A stretch of DNA of 12,514 nt from JAENVT01 sp040006755 (GCA_040006755.1 JBDTWJ010000109.1:1-12514), one strand, 5' to 3'. Counted from the stretch's first letter, positions 1 through 6,955 are shown. A program made the numbers and translations. Notes: generated by a model from the sequence alone, not told the origin.

Positions 1-156
1 CTGCCGCGGCGAGGCCCGAGTTGATAGCGACCCGCCACGACCCGACCGTTGAACTGTGTATCCATCACTGTCATGGGGTACTGAACGTTACCGCGGCAGG
101 GGTGCAGTGCGGGTTCATGCACGAAATCGGCGGCGCACCGCCAGAATGTCTGGCGA
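1..156. other. Non-coding leader region with small inverted repeats
   Basis: I see no gene here that I would defend. One forward frame stays open from the window edge to a stop at 165-167, but its codons (ATA, TGT, CAT, GTA) lack the strong third-position GC of the real genes, so it is probably open by chance. The stretch holds a 9-bp inverted repeat (CTGCCGCGG at 1-9 and CCGCGGCAG at 91-99). It also holds two short hairpins next to the downstream start codon, listed separately. I find no TANNNT -10 element at a useful distance from the ATG at 157, so the promoter of that gene is not identified. Confidence 0.4.
129..155 (+). promoter_or_regulatory. Two mutually exclusive hairpins before the first start codon
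   Basis: Stem B is a perfect 7-bp pair, CGCCAGA (139-145) with TCTGGCG (149-155), closing a 3-base loop that reads ATG. It ends one base before the ATG at 157, so it covers the place a ribosome binding site would occupy. Stem A pairs GGCGG (129-133) with CCGCC (138-142) around a 4-base loop and shares bases 139-142 with stem B, so both cannot form at once. This geometry could control initiation, but short GC-rich stems arise easily by chance. No ligand or leader-peptide logic is evident. Confidence 0.25.
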
Positions 157-687
157 ATGGCGACTGAACCACACGCGCTGAACAGGCCTCGTCTCCACCC
201 GCAGCAGCGGCGCCTTCTGATCTGCAGCTTCGTCATTGCAGCGGGCCTGGTGCTGGTGATTCTCGGCTTCAGATCCTCGATCACCGGACGCGAGGCACTG
301 GCACTCCCCTCGACGATCGAAGACATCGATCCCGTCCGTGGCGCCGTGCGAGTTCCCGCGCAAACGGAGGTGTTCGTCGATCTACTTCCCGGCTACACCG
401 GCGTGCTCGTCATCGACGGCATCGAACTGCAGACCGTGGATCCCAACGACATCAACGGAGCCACGAACTCGAGCACACCGGTTCAGATCGTGCCGGGGCA
501 GCAGGTGACATTGCCGGCAACGACGATCTACGAACGCGGCAACGCCACGTTGACGTTCGTGCCGACCGATGGCGCGCCGATCGACTCGTTCTCAGAAGGC
601 CCGCACACCGCGACCGTCATCTTCTGGAAGATCATCGAATCGCGCCAGAAGTCGCAGTCGTACACATGGACGTTCTCGGTCTTCTGA
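157..687 (+). CDS. Membrane-anchored extracytoplasmic protein, function unknown
   Basis: A 176-residue protein I cannot assign to a named family. Residues 1-19 are polar and basic (Arg10, Arg12, Arg18, Arg19). Residues 20-38 form one hydrophobic helix, followed by a Gly/Ser/Thr/Val-rich remainder, so it is probably a type II (N-in) membrane protein or has an uncleaved signal anchor; there is no lipobox Cys. The outer part (about 55-176) alternates short beta-strand-like stretches with Asp-Pro and Asn-Gly turns and ends in Trp-Thr-Phe-Ser-Val, which resembles a bacterial Ig-like (Big_5/CopC-like) domain. That fold is inference. ATG 157 is the first ATG after an in-frame stop at 82-84; it lacks a clear Shine-Dalgarno and lies just behind a hairpin. 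It converges on ligA with only 3 bases between the stop codons. Confidence 0.75.
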   Translation: MATEPHALNRPRLHPQQRRLLICSFVIAAGLVLVILGFRSSITGREALALPSTIEDIDPVRGAVRVPAQTEVFVDLLPGYTGVLVIDGIELQTVDPNDINGATNSSTPVQIVPGQQVTLPATTIYERGNATLTFVPTDGAPIDSFSEGPHTATVIFWKIIESRQKSQSYTWTFSVF

Positions 688-690
688 ACA

Positions 691-2721
691 TCAGGCCGGC
701 AGCTCGCCAGTCTCCAGCAATAGGTCGAACCCGTCATCGTCGAGAATCGGTAGCCCGAGGTCCTGGGCCTTGGTGATCTTGCTCGCACCTGGCGAATCGC
801 CGACCACAACAGCAAACGTCTTGGCGCTGACGCTGCCTGGGCTCTTGCCGCCGCGTGCCTTGATCGCCGCCTCGGCCTCTTCGCGCGCATAGCGCTCCAA
901 CGTGCCTGTGACGACCACGGCTTTGCCCGCGAGCACCGGCGCGAGGCGACTGACCTCGACCTTGCCAAAATCGACGCCGGCGGTCCGAAGCTTCTCGATG
1001 AACGTCTTGTTGGCGTCGATCGAGTACCAGCTACAGATCGACCGGGCGATCACCGGCCCGACGCCGCCCGTTGTGGACAGCGCCGCCTCGTCCGCCGCCA
1101 GGATGGAGTCCAACGTTCCGAACGCAAGACTCAACGCTTCACTCGCGGATGGACCGAGGCCTTTGACGCCGAGCGCGGTGAGCAACTTCGGTAGCGGTCT
1201 GGTCTTTGACCCTTCGATTGCTTTCATCAGCTTGTCGACGCTGATCTTGGCGAAGCCTTCGAGACCCAGGAGTTGCTCGGCCGTCAGGAAGTAGATGTCT
1301 GCTGGATCAGTGATCAGTCCGGCATCGCTGAGTTGGAACACGGTGCGTTCGCCGAGGCCCTCGATGTCCATCGCACCGCGCGAACCGAAGTAGATCACCC
1401 GTTGATCACGTTGGAACGGGCACATCGGTTCCACGCACCGCGTGTCGGCCTCCCCCTCGGGGCGCACCAACGGTGTGGCCAACGAGCAGGGGCAGACCTT
1501 GGGGAACTCCCACGGCTTGCTGCCCTTTTGCCGCAGCGACAGGACCGGCCCGACAACCTCGGGAATCACGTCGCCCGCCTTGCGCACGATCACCGTGTCA
1601 CCCGGCCGAACGTCCTTGGCGCGAACCTGATCCTCGTTGTGCAGCGTGGCCATCCGCACGGTGGATCCGCCGACGAACACCGGGTCCAGCACGGCGAACG
1701 GAGTGGTGCGACCGGTGCGGCCGACCGATACCTGGATGTCGCGAAGGATGGTCGTGCGTTCCTCAGGCGGAAACTTGAACGCAATCGCCCATCGCGGGGC
1801 GCGTGACGTGAATCCCAGCTGCTCGCGCTGTGCCAGCTGATCCACCTTGGCGACTGCACCATCGATCTCGTATGGCAGATCATGACGATGCTCCTGCCAG
1901 TGCCCGGCGAACGCGAAGACGGCGGCCAGGTCGTCGACGACCCGTACCTCGGGATTCACCGGGAAGCCGAGGGCCTCGAGAAACTCGAGTGTGTCGTGAT
2001 GGCTGCTGAACTCGGGCCCGCCGATCAATTCCCCCAGCTGGTAGCTCCAGAAGCTCAGCTCGCGACTGGCCGTGACACGAGGATCCTTCTGCCGCAGGCT
2101 GCCCGCGCCGGCGTTGCGAGGGTTGGCGAACAGCGGCTGGCCTGCTGCCGCAGTACGCTCGTTGAGCGCTTCAAAGCTGGCAATCGGCATGTACACCTCG
2201 CCGCGCACTTCGAGAACCTTCGGCGCACCCCGCGGTAACCGCTTCGGCAGCGCCACAATCGTGGCCACGTTGGCCGTGACGTCCTCTCCGACCCTGCCGT
2301 CGCCGCGTGTCGCAGCCTGCACGAAGTTCCCATCCTCGTAGCGCAGGCTCATCGCCAGACCATCGATCTTCAACTCGCAGACGAACGTTGCAGGAGCGCC
2401 ACCCAGACCACGCGAGACGCGAGAACCCCACTGTACGAGCTCGGCTTCGTCCATCGCGTTGTCGAGGCTGGTCATCGACACTCGGTGAATCACCGGTGCA
2501 AACGTTGCCGACAGGGGTGCTCCACCCACTTTCGTCGTGGGCGACTCTGCCGACGCCAGCTCGGGATGCTCCTCCTCGATCCGCAACAGCTCTCGGACGA
2601 GCATGTCGTACTCGGCGTCGGCGATCTCGGGACTGTCGAGCGTGTGGTACCGCTCGTTGTGATACGCGATCTGCTGACGAAGGGCCGCGGCGCGGGCCGC
2701 AAGGTCGGCAGGCTCGGTCAT
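691..2721 (-). CDS. ligA: NAD-dependent DNA ligase LigA
   Basis: It seals 3'-OH/5'-phosphate nicks in duplex DNA using NAD+, in replication and repair. At 676 residues it has the full family length and domain order: Ia domain with HNERYH (21-26) for NMN binding; adenylation domain with catalytic Lys118 in CELKIDG (115-121); GEVYMP (174-179); OB fold at about 320-400; a Cys4 zinc finger at 410-434; helix-hairpin-helix repeats at about 440-575; and a C-terminal BRCT domain (about 592-676). The zinc finger is odd: Cys410, Cys412, Cys429 and Cys434 give CxC-x16-C-x4-C instead of the usual Cx2C-x14-C-x5-C. The ATG at 2721 is chosen because TACACT lies exactly 7 bases upstream, fitting a leaderless mRNA. 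It follows the MetE-like gene by 18 bp, so it may also be read from that gene. Confidence 0.97.
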   Translation of the reverse strand: MTEPADLAARAAALRQQIAYHNERYHTLDSPEIADAEYDMLVRELLRIEEEHPELASAESPTTKVGGAPLSATFAPVIHRVSMTSLDNAMDEAELVQWGSRVSRGLGGAPATFVCELKIDGLAMSLRYEDGNFVQAATRGDGRVGEDVTANVATIVALPKRLPRGAPKVLEVRGEVYMPIASFEALNERTAAAGQPLFANPRNAGAGSLRQKDPRVTASRELSFWSYQLGELIGGPEFSSHHDTLEFLEALGFPVNPEVRVVDDLAAVFAFAGHWQEHRHDLPYEIDGAVAKVDQLAQREQLGFTSRAPRWAIAFKFPPEERTTILRDIQVSVGRTGRTTPFAVLDPVFVGGSTVRMATLHNEDQVRAKDVRPGDTVIVRKAGDVIPEVVGPVLSLRQKGSKPWEFPKVCPCSLATPLVRPEGEADTRCVEPMCPFQRDQRVIYFGSRGAMDIEGLGERTVFQLSDAGLITDPADIYFLTAEQLLGLEGFAKISVDKLMKAIEGSKTRPLPKLLTALGVKGLGPSASEALSLAFGTLDSILAADEAALSTTGGVGPVIARSICSWYSIDANKTFIEKLRTAGVDFGKVEVSRLAPVLAGKAVVVTGTLERYAREEAEAAIKARGGKSPGSVSAKTFAVVVGDSPGASKITKAQDLGLPILDDDGFDLLLETGELPA

Positions 2722-2728
2722 GCGTGCG

Positions 2729-2757
2729 AGTGTAAGCAGCTAGGCACCGACTGAGAA
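2729..2757 (-). promoter_or_regulatory. Putative leaderless promoter of ligA
   Basis: On the minus strand, TACACT (2729-2734) matches the actinobacterial -10 pattern TANNNT. Seven bases separate it from the ligA ATG, so transcription would begin at or next to the A of the start codon. A weak -35 candidate, TTCTCA (2752-2757, 4 of 6 matches to TTGACA), sits 17 bases upstream. It overlaps the end of the MetE-like gene. There is no Shine-Dalgarno in the 18-bp gap, which agrees with leaderless initiation. Confidence 0.5.
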
Positions 2758-3741
2758 GCGCGTCGCCGACGCCTGATCCCTGACTCGCTCGCTGATATCG
2801 GCTGCGAGGCGGTGTACCCGTTCGGCGACCGCCGGCGTGTGCGTTCCGAGGCCGCACTCCGGCGTGATGATGGACTGCTGGCGGAGTTGCACCGGATCTG
2901 CGCCGCGCTCGATCAGCTCGCACCACAGCTCGTGAAGCTTGCGCCACGGGCGTTCAGCCGACATGGCAATGGGGCCTTCTGTCGGCACCGCACCCCACGC
3001 GATGGTGCCCCCGTCGCTGAGGAAACGAGCCAGATAACCGGCGGATTCGAGCAACCGCAGATCGACCGGCACCGACAAGACGTCGGGCCCGATCGCTACC
3101 AGCGACGCGATGTCGGCAGTGGCGCATACGTGCAAGCCGGTGACCGCCACGGGCTCGATCGCAGCGAGAGCCGCCGACACGAGATCGACCGCGGTGTCGG
3201 GGGCGATCGGGAAGCTGGCGCCCATCAGTTCGTCGAGCGTCGGCTCGTCGATGAACACGACCTGTCGACACCCGGGGAGCACCTCCGCCACGTGGTCGAC
3301 CAACTGGCGAACACGGCAGCGAACTGCGCGACCGGAGACCTCGAACGCGACTTGGCTGCTGAGGCCGGCGCGAACCAGCGCGAGACCGAGCGTGACCGGC
3401 CCGACGAACTGCCACTTCACCGGAGCACGACGACCTGCAGCTGCGGCGAGGAACGCACGCCAGCCGCCGAACGCGTCGTGCTGCAAATCCGTGATGACCG
3501 GAGCCTCGGGATCGAAGCTCGTCGCGTCAAAGGCGATGCTTCCGTATTGGCCGACCGTGATGCCGGCGAGCCCGACCAAGCCCTGCGGGATCATTCCCTC
3601 GGCCGGCGAACGCTTCGGTAGCGTCGGAATCGTCGGCAGTTCGAGCGTCGACAGCGCGAACTTCGCTGCCGCCATTGCGTCGCGGTGAGGAAGGCTGCCG
3701 ATCCCTGTGGCGATGCCACTTGGTAGCTGCGCACGATTCAC
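2740..3741 (-). CDS. Stand-alone MetE-type (cobalamin-independent methionine synthase C-terminal domain-like) protein
   Basis: This 333-residue protein matches the C-terminal catalytic barrel of cobalamin-independent methionine synthase and has no N-terminal half. Landmarks are GIGSLPH (13-19, like the IGSFPQ start of the MetE barrel), IDEP (164-167, with the substrate-site Asp165), HVC (204-206, like the zinc pair His641-x-Cys643 of E. coli MetE) and PECG (294-297, with Cys296 like Cys726). In my alignment from memory, the third zinc ligand Glu665 falls on Pro225, and catalytic His707 falls in a WGAVP stretch (249-253) without His. Methionine synthesis is therefore doubtful, and another thiol or methyl-transfer reaction is possible. 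The GTG start at 3741 has AGGAAG 9 bases upstream. It sits directly before ligA, as I recall for Rv3015c/ligA in M. tuberculosis. Confidence 0.88.
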   Translation of the reverse strand: MNRAQLPSGIATGIGSLPHRDAMAAAKFALSTLELPTIPTLPKRSPAEGMIPQGLVGLAGITVGQYGSIAFDATSFDPEAPVITDLQHDAFGGWRAFLAAAAGRRAPVKWQFVGPVTLGLALVRAGLSSQVAFEVSGRAVRCRVRQLVDHVAEVLPGCRQVVFIDEPTLDELMGASFPIAPDTAVDLVSAALAAIEPVAVTGLHVCATADIASLVAIGPDVLSVPVDLRLLESAGYLARFLSDGGTIAWGAVPTEGPIAMSAERPWRKLHELWCELIERGADPVQLRQQSIITPECGLGTHTPAVAERVHRLAADISERVRDQASATRFSVGA

Positions 3742-3847
3742 CCCGGGTCACTTCCTGGGCGACATAGTTCCACTCGCGGTCGCCGACAGACGAGCCGAAC
3801 CACTGCGCTCATTGGTCAACCCGGGGCCGATCGGCAAGTCTTGGGCG
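3742..3847. promoter_or_regulatory. Divergent intergenic region with repeated CCCGGG palindromes
   Basis: This 106-bp gap separates the divergent MetE-like and membrane-protein genes and should hold promoters for both. CCCCGGGT (3741-3748) and ACCCGGGG (3819-3826) form an inverted repeat about 70 bases apart, and a further TCCCGGGTCC copy lies just inside the membrane-protein gene (about 3855-3864). The spacing could suit an operator, but CCCGGG is common in GC-rich DNA. I find no convincing -10/-35 pair for the plus-strand gene. Confidence 0.3.
3751..3756 (-). promoter_or_regulatory. Ribosome binding site of the MetE-like gene
   Basis: AGGAAG on the minus strand ends 9 bases before the GTG at 3741. 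It is one of the few good Shine-Dalgarno sequences in this window and supports the GTG start, because the first residues contain no competing ATG before the conserved GIGSLPH motif. It implies a leadered mRNA starting upstream. TATGTC on the minus strand (3761-3766) is a poor -10 candidate. Confidence 0.5.
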
Positions 3848-4729
3848 ATGCGTTTTCCCGGGTCCCGTCTGCTCGATGTGCTGACAAGATTGTGGGGGCC
3901 CCGAATCGTCTGGCTGGCCGTCGGGCTATCGGGTGCCTGGTCGATCGGCGACGCACTGGGAGGTCGATCCGCGGCGGTTCGCACCACGGTGATGATCGTT
4001 GCTTGGCTGGTGTTGGGCATCGGCGTGGTCGCCCTGGTGGTGCCATCCGCGCTCGGGCTCACGGTCATGCGCATGGCCGCTGCCCTGGCATTCGGCGCCG
4101 CGGTGGTCAGTTGGGTCGGCGGCGCAGGACCAACCGCGGGAGGATGCTTCGTCGCCTGCACGTTGATCTGCGGTCTGCTGGTCGGCGGCGCAGGCTTCGG
4201 ACAGCGATGTGTCCAGGCATCGGCGTACGGCGACGAGCACCGCTTCCTGTTGCGACCGCCCGCTTCGTTCCTGCTGCCGGTCGCGCTCGCCGGTCTCGTC
4301 TGGACGGCGGCGATGGTTGCTGCTCCTCTACTGCTTGCCAGCGGGACATGGCTTTTCGGGGTTTTTGCTGCGCTCGTCGCGGTGTCCTTCACCTGGCTGT
4401 TGCTCCCCCGCTTCGACGTGCTGTCGCGTCGGTGGCTGGTGTTCGTTCCCGCTGGCATCGTGGTGCACGACCCGGTGGTGCTCGGCGAGACAGTGATGGT
4501 GGCGACACCCGACATCGCCGGAATCGAGTTGGCGCTTGCCGACACCGAGGCCGCCGACCTCACCGGACCGGCTGCGGGTCACGCCGTCGAGATCACCATC
4601 CGATCGATGGCCACCGTGTTGCTTGCGCCGACAAAGGACAAGCCCCGCGGCACGGCCCTGCACGTGCAGTCGTTCATCATCGCTCCGACCCGGCCTGGCC
4701 TGGTTCTGCGAACGGCTCGCAACGAATGA
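3848..4729 (+). CDS. Multi-pass membrane protein with C-terminal cytosolic domain, function unknown
   Basis: A 293-residue protein of no family I recognise. Hydrophobic segments at about 20-35, 46-66, 70-90, 99-115, 140-160 and 163-186 suggest five or six membrane helices. They are followed by a soluble, beta-rich tail (about 190-293) that opens with RRWLVFVPAGIVVHDP (194-209), a pattern reminiscent of PH-like (bPH) or DUF-type membrane-linked domains. The arginines after the last helix suggest the tail is cytosolic. The frame is open further upstream to an ATG at 3707, but that start would lie antisense inside the MetE-like gene; ATG 3848 begins a typical basic-then-hydrophobic N-terminus. 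No clear Shine-Dalgarno is visible. It stands alone on its strand and converges on mnmA with 22 bp between the stops. Confidence 0.8.
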   Translation: MRFPGSRLLDVLTRLWGPRIVWLAVGLSGAWSIGDALGGRSAAVRTTVMIVAWLVLGIGVVALVVPSALGLTVMRMAAALAFGAAVVSWVGGAGPTAGGCFVACTLICGLLVGGAGFGQRCVQASAYGDEHRFLLRPPASFLLPVALAGLVWTAAMVAAPLLLASGTWLFGVFAALVAVSFTWLLLPRFDVLSRRWLVFVPAGIVVHDPVVLGETVMVATPDIAGIELALADTEAADLTGPAAGHAVEITIRSMATVLLAPTKDKPRGTALHVQSFIIAPTRPGLVLRTARNE

Positions 4730-4751
4730 ACCGCGATGGTGTCCGCTGTGC

Positions 4752-5786
4752 TCAGGGCCGACGGGCTATGCCGCCGCCAAGCACGTAGCTGTCGGTGGGA
4801 TCGAAGAAGACAACGCTCTGACCCGGAGCAACGCGGCGCTGCGGGCGTCGCCAGCGAACCGTATCGCCGTCGAGCCGTGCCGGTACCGCAGCGCCATGTG
4901 CGCTGCATTGCACCATCACGTCGCCGGTGTACGACTCGTGGGCCCAGACGATGTTACCGACGGCGAGTTCGTCACCGTCAAGGTCTGCCTCGTCGCCGAC
5001 CACCACGGTCGCAGTGCCGTGATCGATGGCGGTCACGTAACGCTTCGGTCCTCCACCCGTAAGACCAATGCCGCGGCGCTGACCCAAGGTCACCATCTCG
5101 ATCGCGGGAACATCGCCGACCACCGCGCCGCCTGAATCGACGACAGTCCCCGTGCGAAAGGGAATCCGCGCTCCGAGGAACGCTTCGCGGCCACCGGTCT
5201 GGGTGATGAAGCACACGTCCTGGCTGTCTGGCTTCTCCGCTGTTCGGAGACCGAGCGCAAGCGCCCGATCGCGAACCTGCGCCTTTGTGAGATGCCCAAC
5301 CGGAAACATCGTGCGACGAAGCTCGCGCTGCGGCAGCATGTGCACCACATAGCTCTGGTCCTTGGCGGGATCGGCGCCGCGATGCACGAAAGCCCGGTCG
5401 CCGACCATCTCGACGCGCGCGTGATGGCCCGTCGCAATGGCATCGAAACCCAAGAGATCGGCGCGCTCGCTGAGCCGGTCGAACTTCAGATGTCGATTGC
5501 ATTCGATGCACGGATTCGGAGTGAAGCCCTCGCTGTGAGCACGTACATACGGATCGACGACGTGCGTGTTGAAGTCGTCACTGAAGTTGAAGACGAGATG
5601 ATCGATGTCCAACTGCTGCGCGACCCGGCGAGCGTCGTCAACGTCGGCAACCGAGCAGCAGCCGGTGTCGCTTTCGCCGCCCCACAGACGCATGGTAATG
5701 CCGACGACGTGGTGGCCCGCATCGATCAGTTCGGCGGCGGCAACGGATGAATCCACGCCACCGCTGAGCGCGACGAGCACCTTCAC
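4752..5786 (-). CDS. mnmA: tRNA-specific 2-thiouridylase MnmA
   Basis: MnmA (also called TrmU) activates U34 of tRNA-Lys, -Glu and -Gln with ATP and inserts sulfur to make 2-thiouridine. The 344 residues are of normal length. The PP-loop SGGVDSS (8-14) binds ATP. NPCIECN (91-97) carries the first catalytic Cys96 and SQDVCF (188-193) the second, Cys192. GQRRGIGL (235-242) and the C-terminal beta domain ending PGQSVVFFD...LGGGI (321-340) are also family features. A frame extending upstream to 5963 is antisense to nothing useful and lies within the desulfurase gene. The GTG at 5786 overlaps the desulfurase TGA as GTGA and has AAGGGA 8 bases upstream, so translation is coupled to its sulfur donor. 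Cys93, beside Cys96, is an extra cysteine in the first loop. Confidence 0.96.
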   Translation of the reverse strand: MKVLVALSGGVDSSVAAAELIDAGHHVVGITMRLWGGESDTGCCSVADVDDARRVAQQLDIDHLVFNFSDDFNTHVVDPYVRAHSEGFTPNPCIECNRHLKFDRLSERADLLGFDAIATGHHARVEMVGDRAFVHRGADPAKDQSYVVHMLPQRELRRTMFPVGHLTKAQVRDRALALGLRTAEKPDSQDVCFITQTGGREAFLGARIPFRTGTVVDSGGAVVGDVPAIEMVTLGQRRGIGLTGGGPKRYVTAIDHGTATVVVGDEADLDGDELAVGNIVWAHESYTGDVMVQCSAHGAAVPARLDGDTVRWRRPQRRVAPGQSVVFFDPTDSYVLGGGIARRP

Positions 5787-6919
5787 GCCGCTCGTCCCTT
5801 GCGCAGGCGATGCACCGCATCGACGATGGCGGCGGTCGCCCGCGACACGTCGTCGGGCGTGGTCGTTCGGCCGAGGGTCAACCGCAACGCGCCTCGGGCG
5901 CGCTCGTTGGAAACCCCCATTGCCGCGAGAACATGAGAAGGTTCCATGGCACCGCTGGCACACGACGACGCCGCGCTGGCGCAGACGCCCACCTCGTCGA
6001 GCAGGTACAGCAGCGCCTCATTCTCGATTCCGTCGATGCACACGTGGGCGGAGCCGGCGACCTTGAAGGCGCGGTCGACGGTCTCGTGGATGTCGTCGAG
6101 TTCTGCCCGCAAGCCGTCGACGAGCGTGTCGCGCAACGCGGCGATGCGCCGGTTCTCTGCGTCGCGCTCGGTGTCGGTGGCTCGCAGTGCGGTGGCCATC
6201 GCGATGATGCCGGCAACGTTGTGCGTTCCGCTGCGGCGCTCGCGTTCCTGTCCGCCGCCCACCAGCATCGGCGCGAACGCCGACGCGCCCCGTGCGACCA
6301 ATACGCCGACCCCCTTGGGGCCACCGAACTTGTGCGCCGACAGCGACATCAGGTCGACATGCGGTGTGATGGCGCGCAGGTCGAGCCAGCAAGCCGCCTG
6401 AACGGCGTCGGTGTGGATGATCGCGGCTGGCGCGAACTTGCGCACCACCCTGGACACCTCGGCGAGATCCGTGATGGTGCCAACCTCGTTGTTGACCGCC
6501 ATCACACTGACGAGCGACACGTCGGTGAGTGCGGTCGCGAGACGTTCGAGATCAACTCGGCCAGCGGTATCGACACCGACGAGGCGTCCGTCGCGGCTCT
6601 CGACCGCATGCAGGACTGCATGGTGTTCGACAGCGGGGCACAGCGCAACGCCACCGCGACGATCGAGGGTGCCGAAGATCGCGGTGTTGTCGGCCTCCGT
6701 GCCACCGCTCGTGAAGATCACCTCGCCCGGACGGCAGCCCAGGACCTCGGCCACGTCGTCGCGAGCTTCATCGATCGACTTGCGCACCTGCCGGGCAAAG
6801 CGGTGCGATCCCGATGGATTGGCGAACTGTTCGCTGAGAAAAGGCAGCATCGCCTCCACCGCTTCGGCGCGCATCGGTGTCGTGGCCGCATGATCGAGGT
6901 AGGTATAGCCGTCGTGCAC
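5783..6919 (-). CDS. iscS: Cysteine desulfurase (IscS/NifS type)
   Basis: A PLP enzyme that takes sulfur from L-cysteine as an enzyme-bound persulfide for tRNA thiolation and Fe-S assembly. Numbering from the GTG start (378 residues): YLDHAATTP (7-15), EHH with the PLP-stacking His99, HTDAVQ with Asp172 under the pyridine ring, SAHK with Schiff-base Lys197 (followed by FGGPKG), and SSCASG with persulfide Cys320 in the group I loop before MEPSHVL. The start is uncertain. ATG 6943 gives 8 more residues, but GTG 6919 has TAGCCT exactly 7 bases upstream, like ligA and glgB here, and yields the short N-terminus usual in this family. The TGA overlaps the mnmA GTG, so the two form an operon and MnmA is the likely main sulfur acceptor. 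No IscU, SufU or other Fe-S scaffold is next to it. Confidence 0.95.
   Translation of the reverse strand: MHDGYTYLDHAATTPMRAEAVEAMLPFLSEQFANPSGSHRFARQVRKSIDEARDDVAEVLGCRPGEVIFTSGGTEADNTAIFGTLDRRGGVALCPAVEHHAVLHAVESRDGRLVGVDTAGRVDLERLATALTDVSLVSVMAVNNEVGTITDLAEVSRVVRKFAPAAIIHTDAVQAACWLDLRAITPHVDLMSLSAHKFGGPKGVGVLVARGASAFAPMLVGGGQERERRSGTHNVAGIIAMATALRATDTERDAENRRIAALRDTLVDGLRAELDDIHETVDRAFKVAGSAHVCIDGIENEALLYLLDEVGVCASAASSCASGAMEPSHVLAAMGVSNERARGALRLTLGRTTTPDDVSRATAAIVDAVHRLRKGRAA
5795..5800 (-). promoter_or_regulatory. Ribosome binding site of mnmA
   Basis: AAGGGA on the minus strand lies within the last codons of the cysteine desulfurase gene, 8 bases before the GTG at 5786. It decides the mnmA start: with the GTGA stop/start overlap it gives an N-terminus MKVLVALSGG, as expected for the family, and rejects the much longer upstream extension. 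Confidence 0.6.
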
Positions 6920-6926
6920 GGCAACC

Positions 6927-6955
6927 AGGCTACGCCGGTCCATTGGCCGCCGACA
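6927..6955 (-). promoter_or_regulatory. Putative leaderless promoter of the iscS-mnmA operon
   Basis: TAGCCT on the minus strand (6927-6932) fits TANNNT and is followed by exactly 7 bases and then the GTG at 6919. A weak -35 candidate, TGTCGG (6950-6955), lies 17 bases upstream. If correct, the ATG at 6943 is inside the promoter and cannot be the start. The divergent methyltransferase begins at 6980, so its own promoter must overlap this one. Confidence 0.5.

Noticed and set aside
1..99. 9-bp inverted repeat CTGCCGCGG/CCGCGGCAG as an element end
   Set aside because: The first arm sits at the window edge, there is no transposase or target duplication, and CCGCGG is itself a palindrome common in GC-rich DNA.
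100..145. GGGTTCATGCAC-like T-arm suggesting a tRNA
   Set aside because: No acceptor, D-arm or anticodon stem can be built around it.
3..167. Open forward frame from the window edge that could be the end of an upstream gene
   Set aside because: Only 54 codons, with poor third-position GC (ATA, TGT, CAT, GTA) and no recognisable protein pattern; it also overlaps the better-supported start at 157.
3707..3847. Upstream ATG 3707 for the membrane protein
   Set aside because: It would begin antisense inside the MetE-like gene and add a non-hydrophobic 47-residue stretch; ATG 3848 gives a normal membrane-protein N-terminus.
5787..5963. N-terminal extension of mnmA
   Set aside because: It lies inside the desulfurase gene, has no family match, and the GTG at 5786 has both a Shine-Dalgarno and a stop/start overlap.
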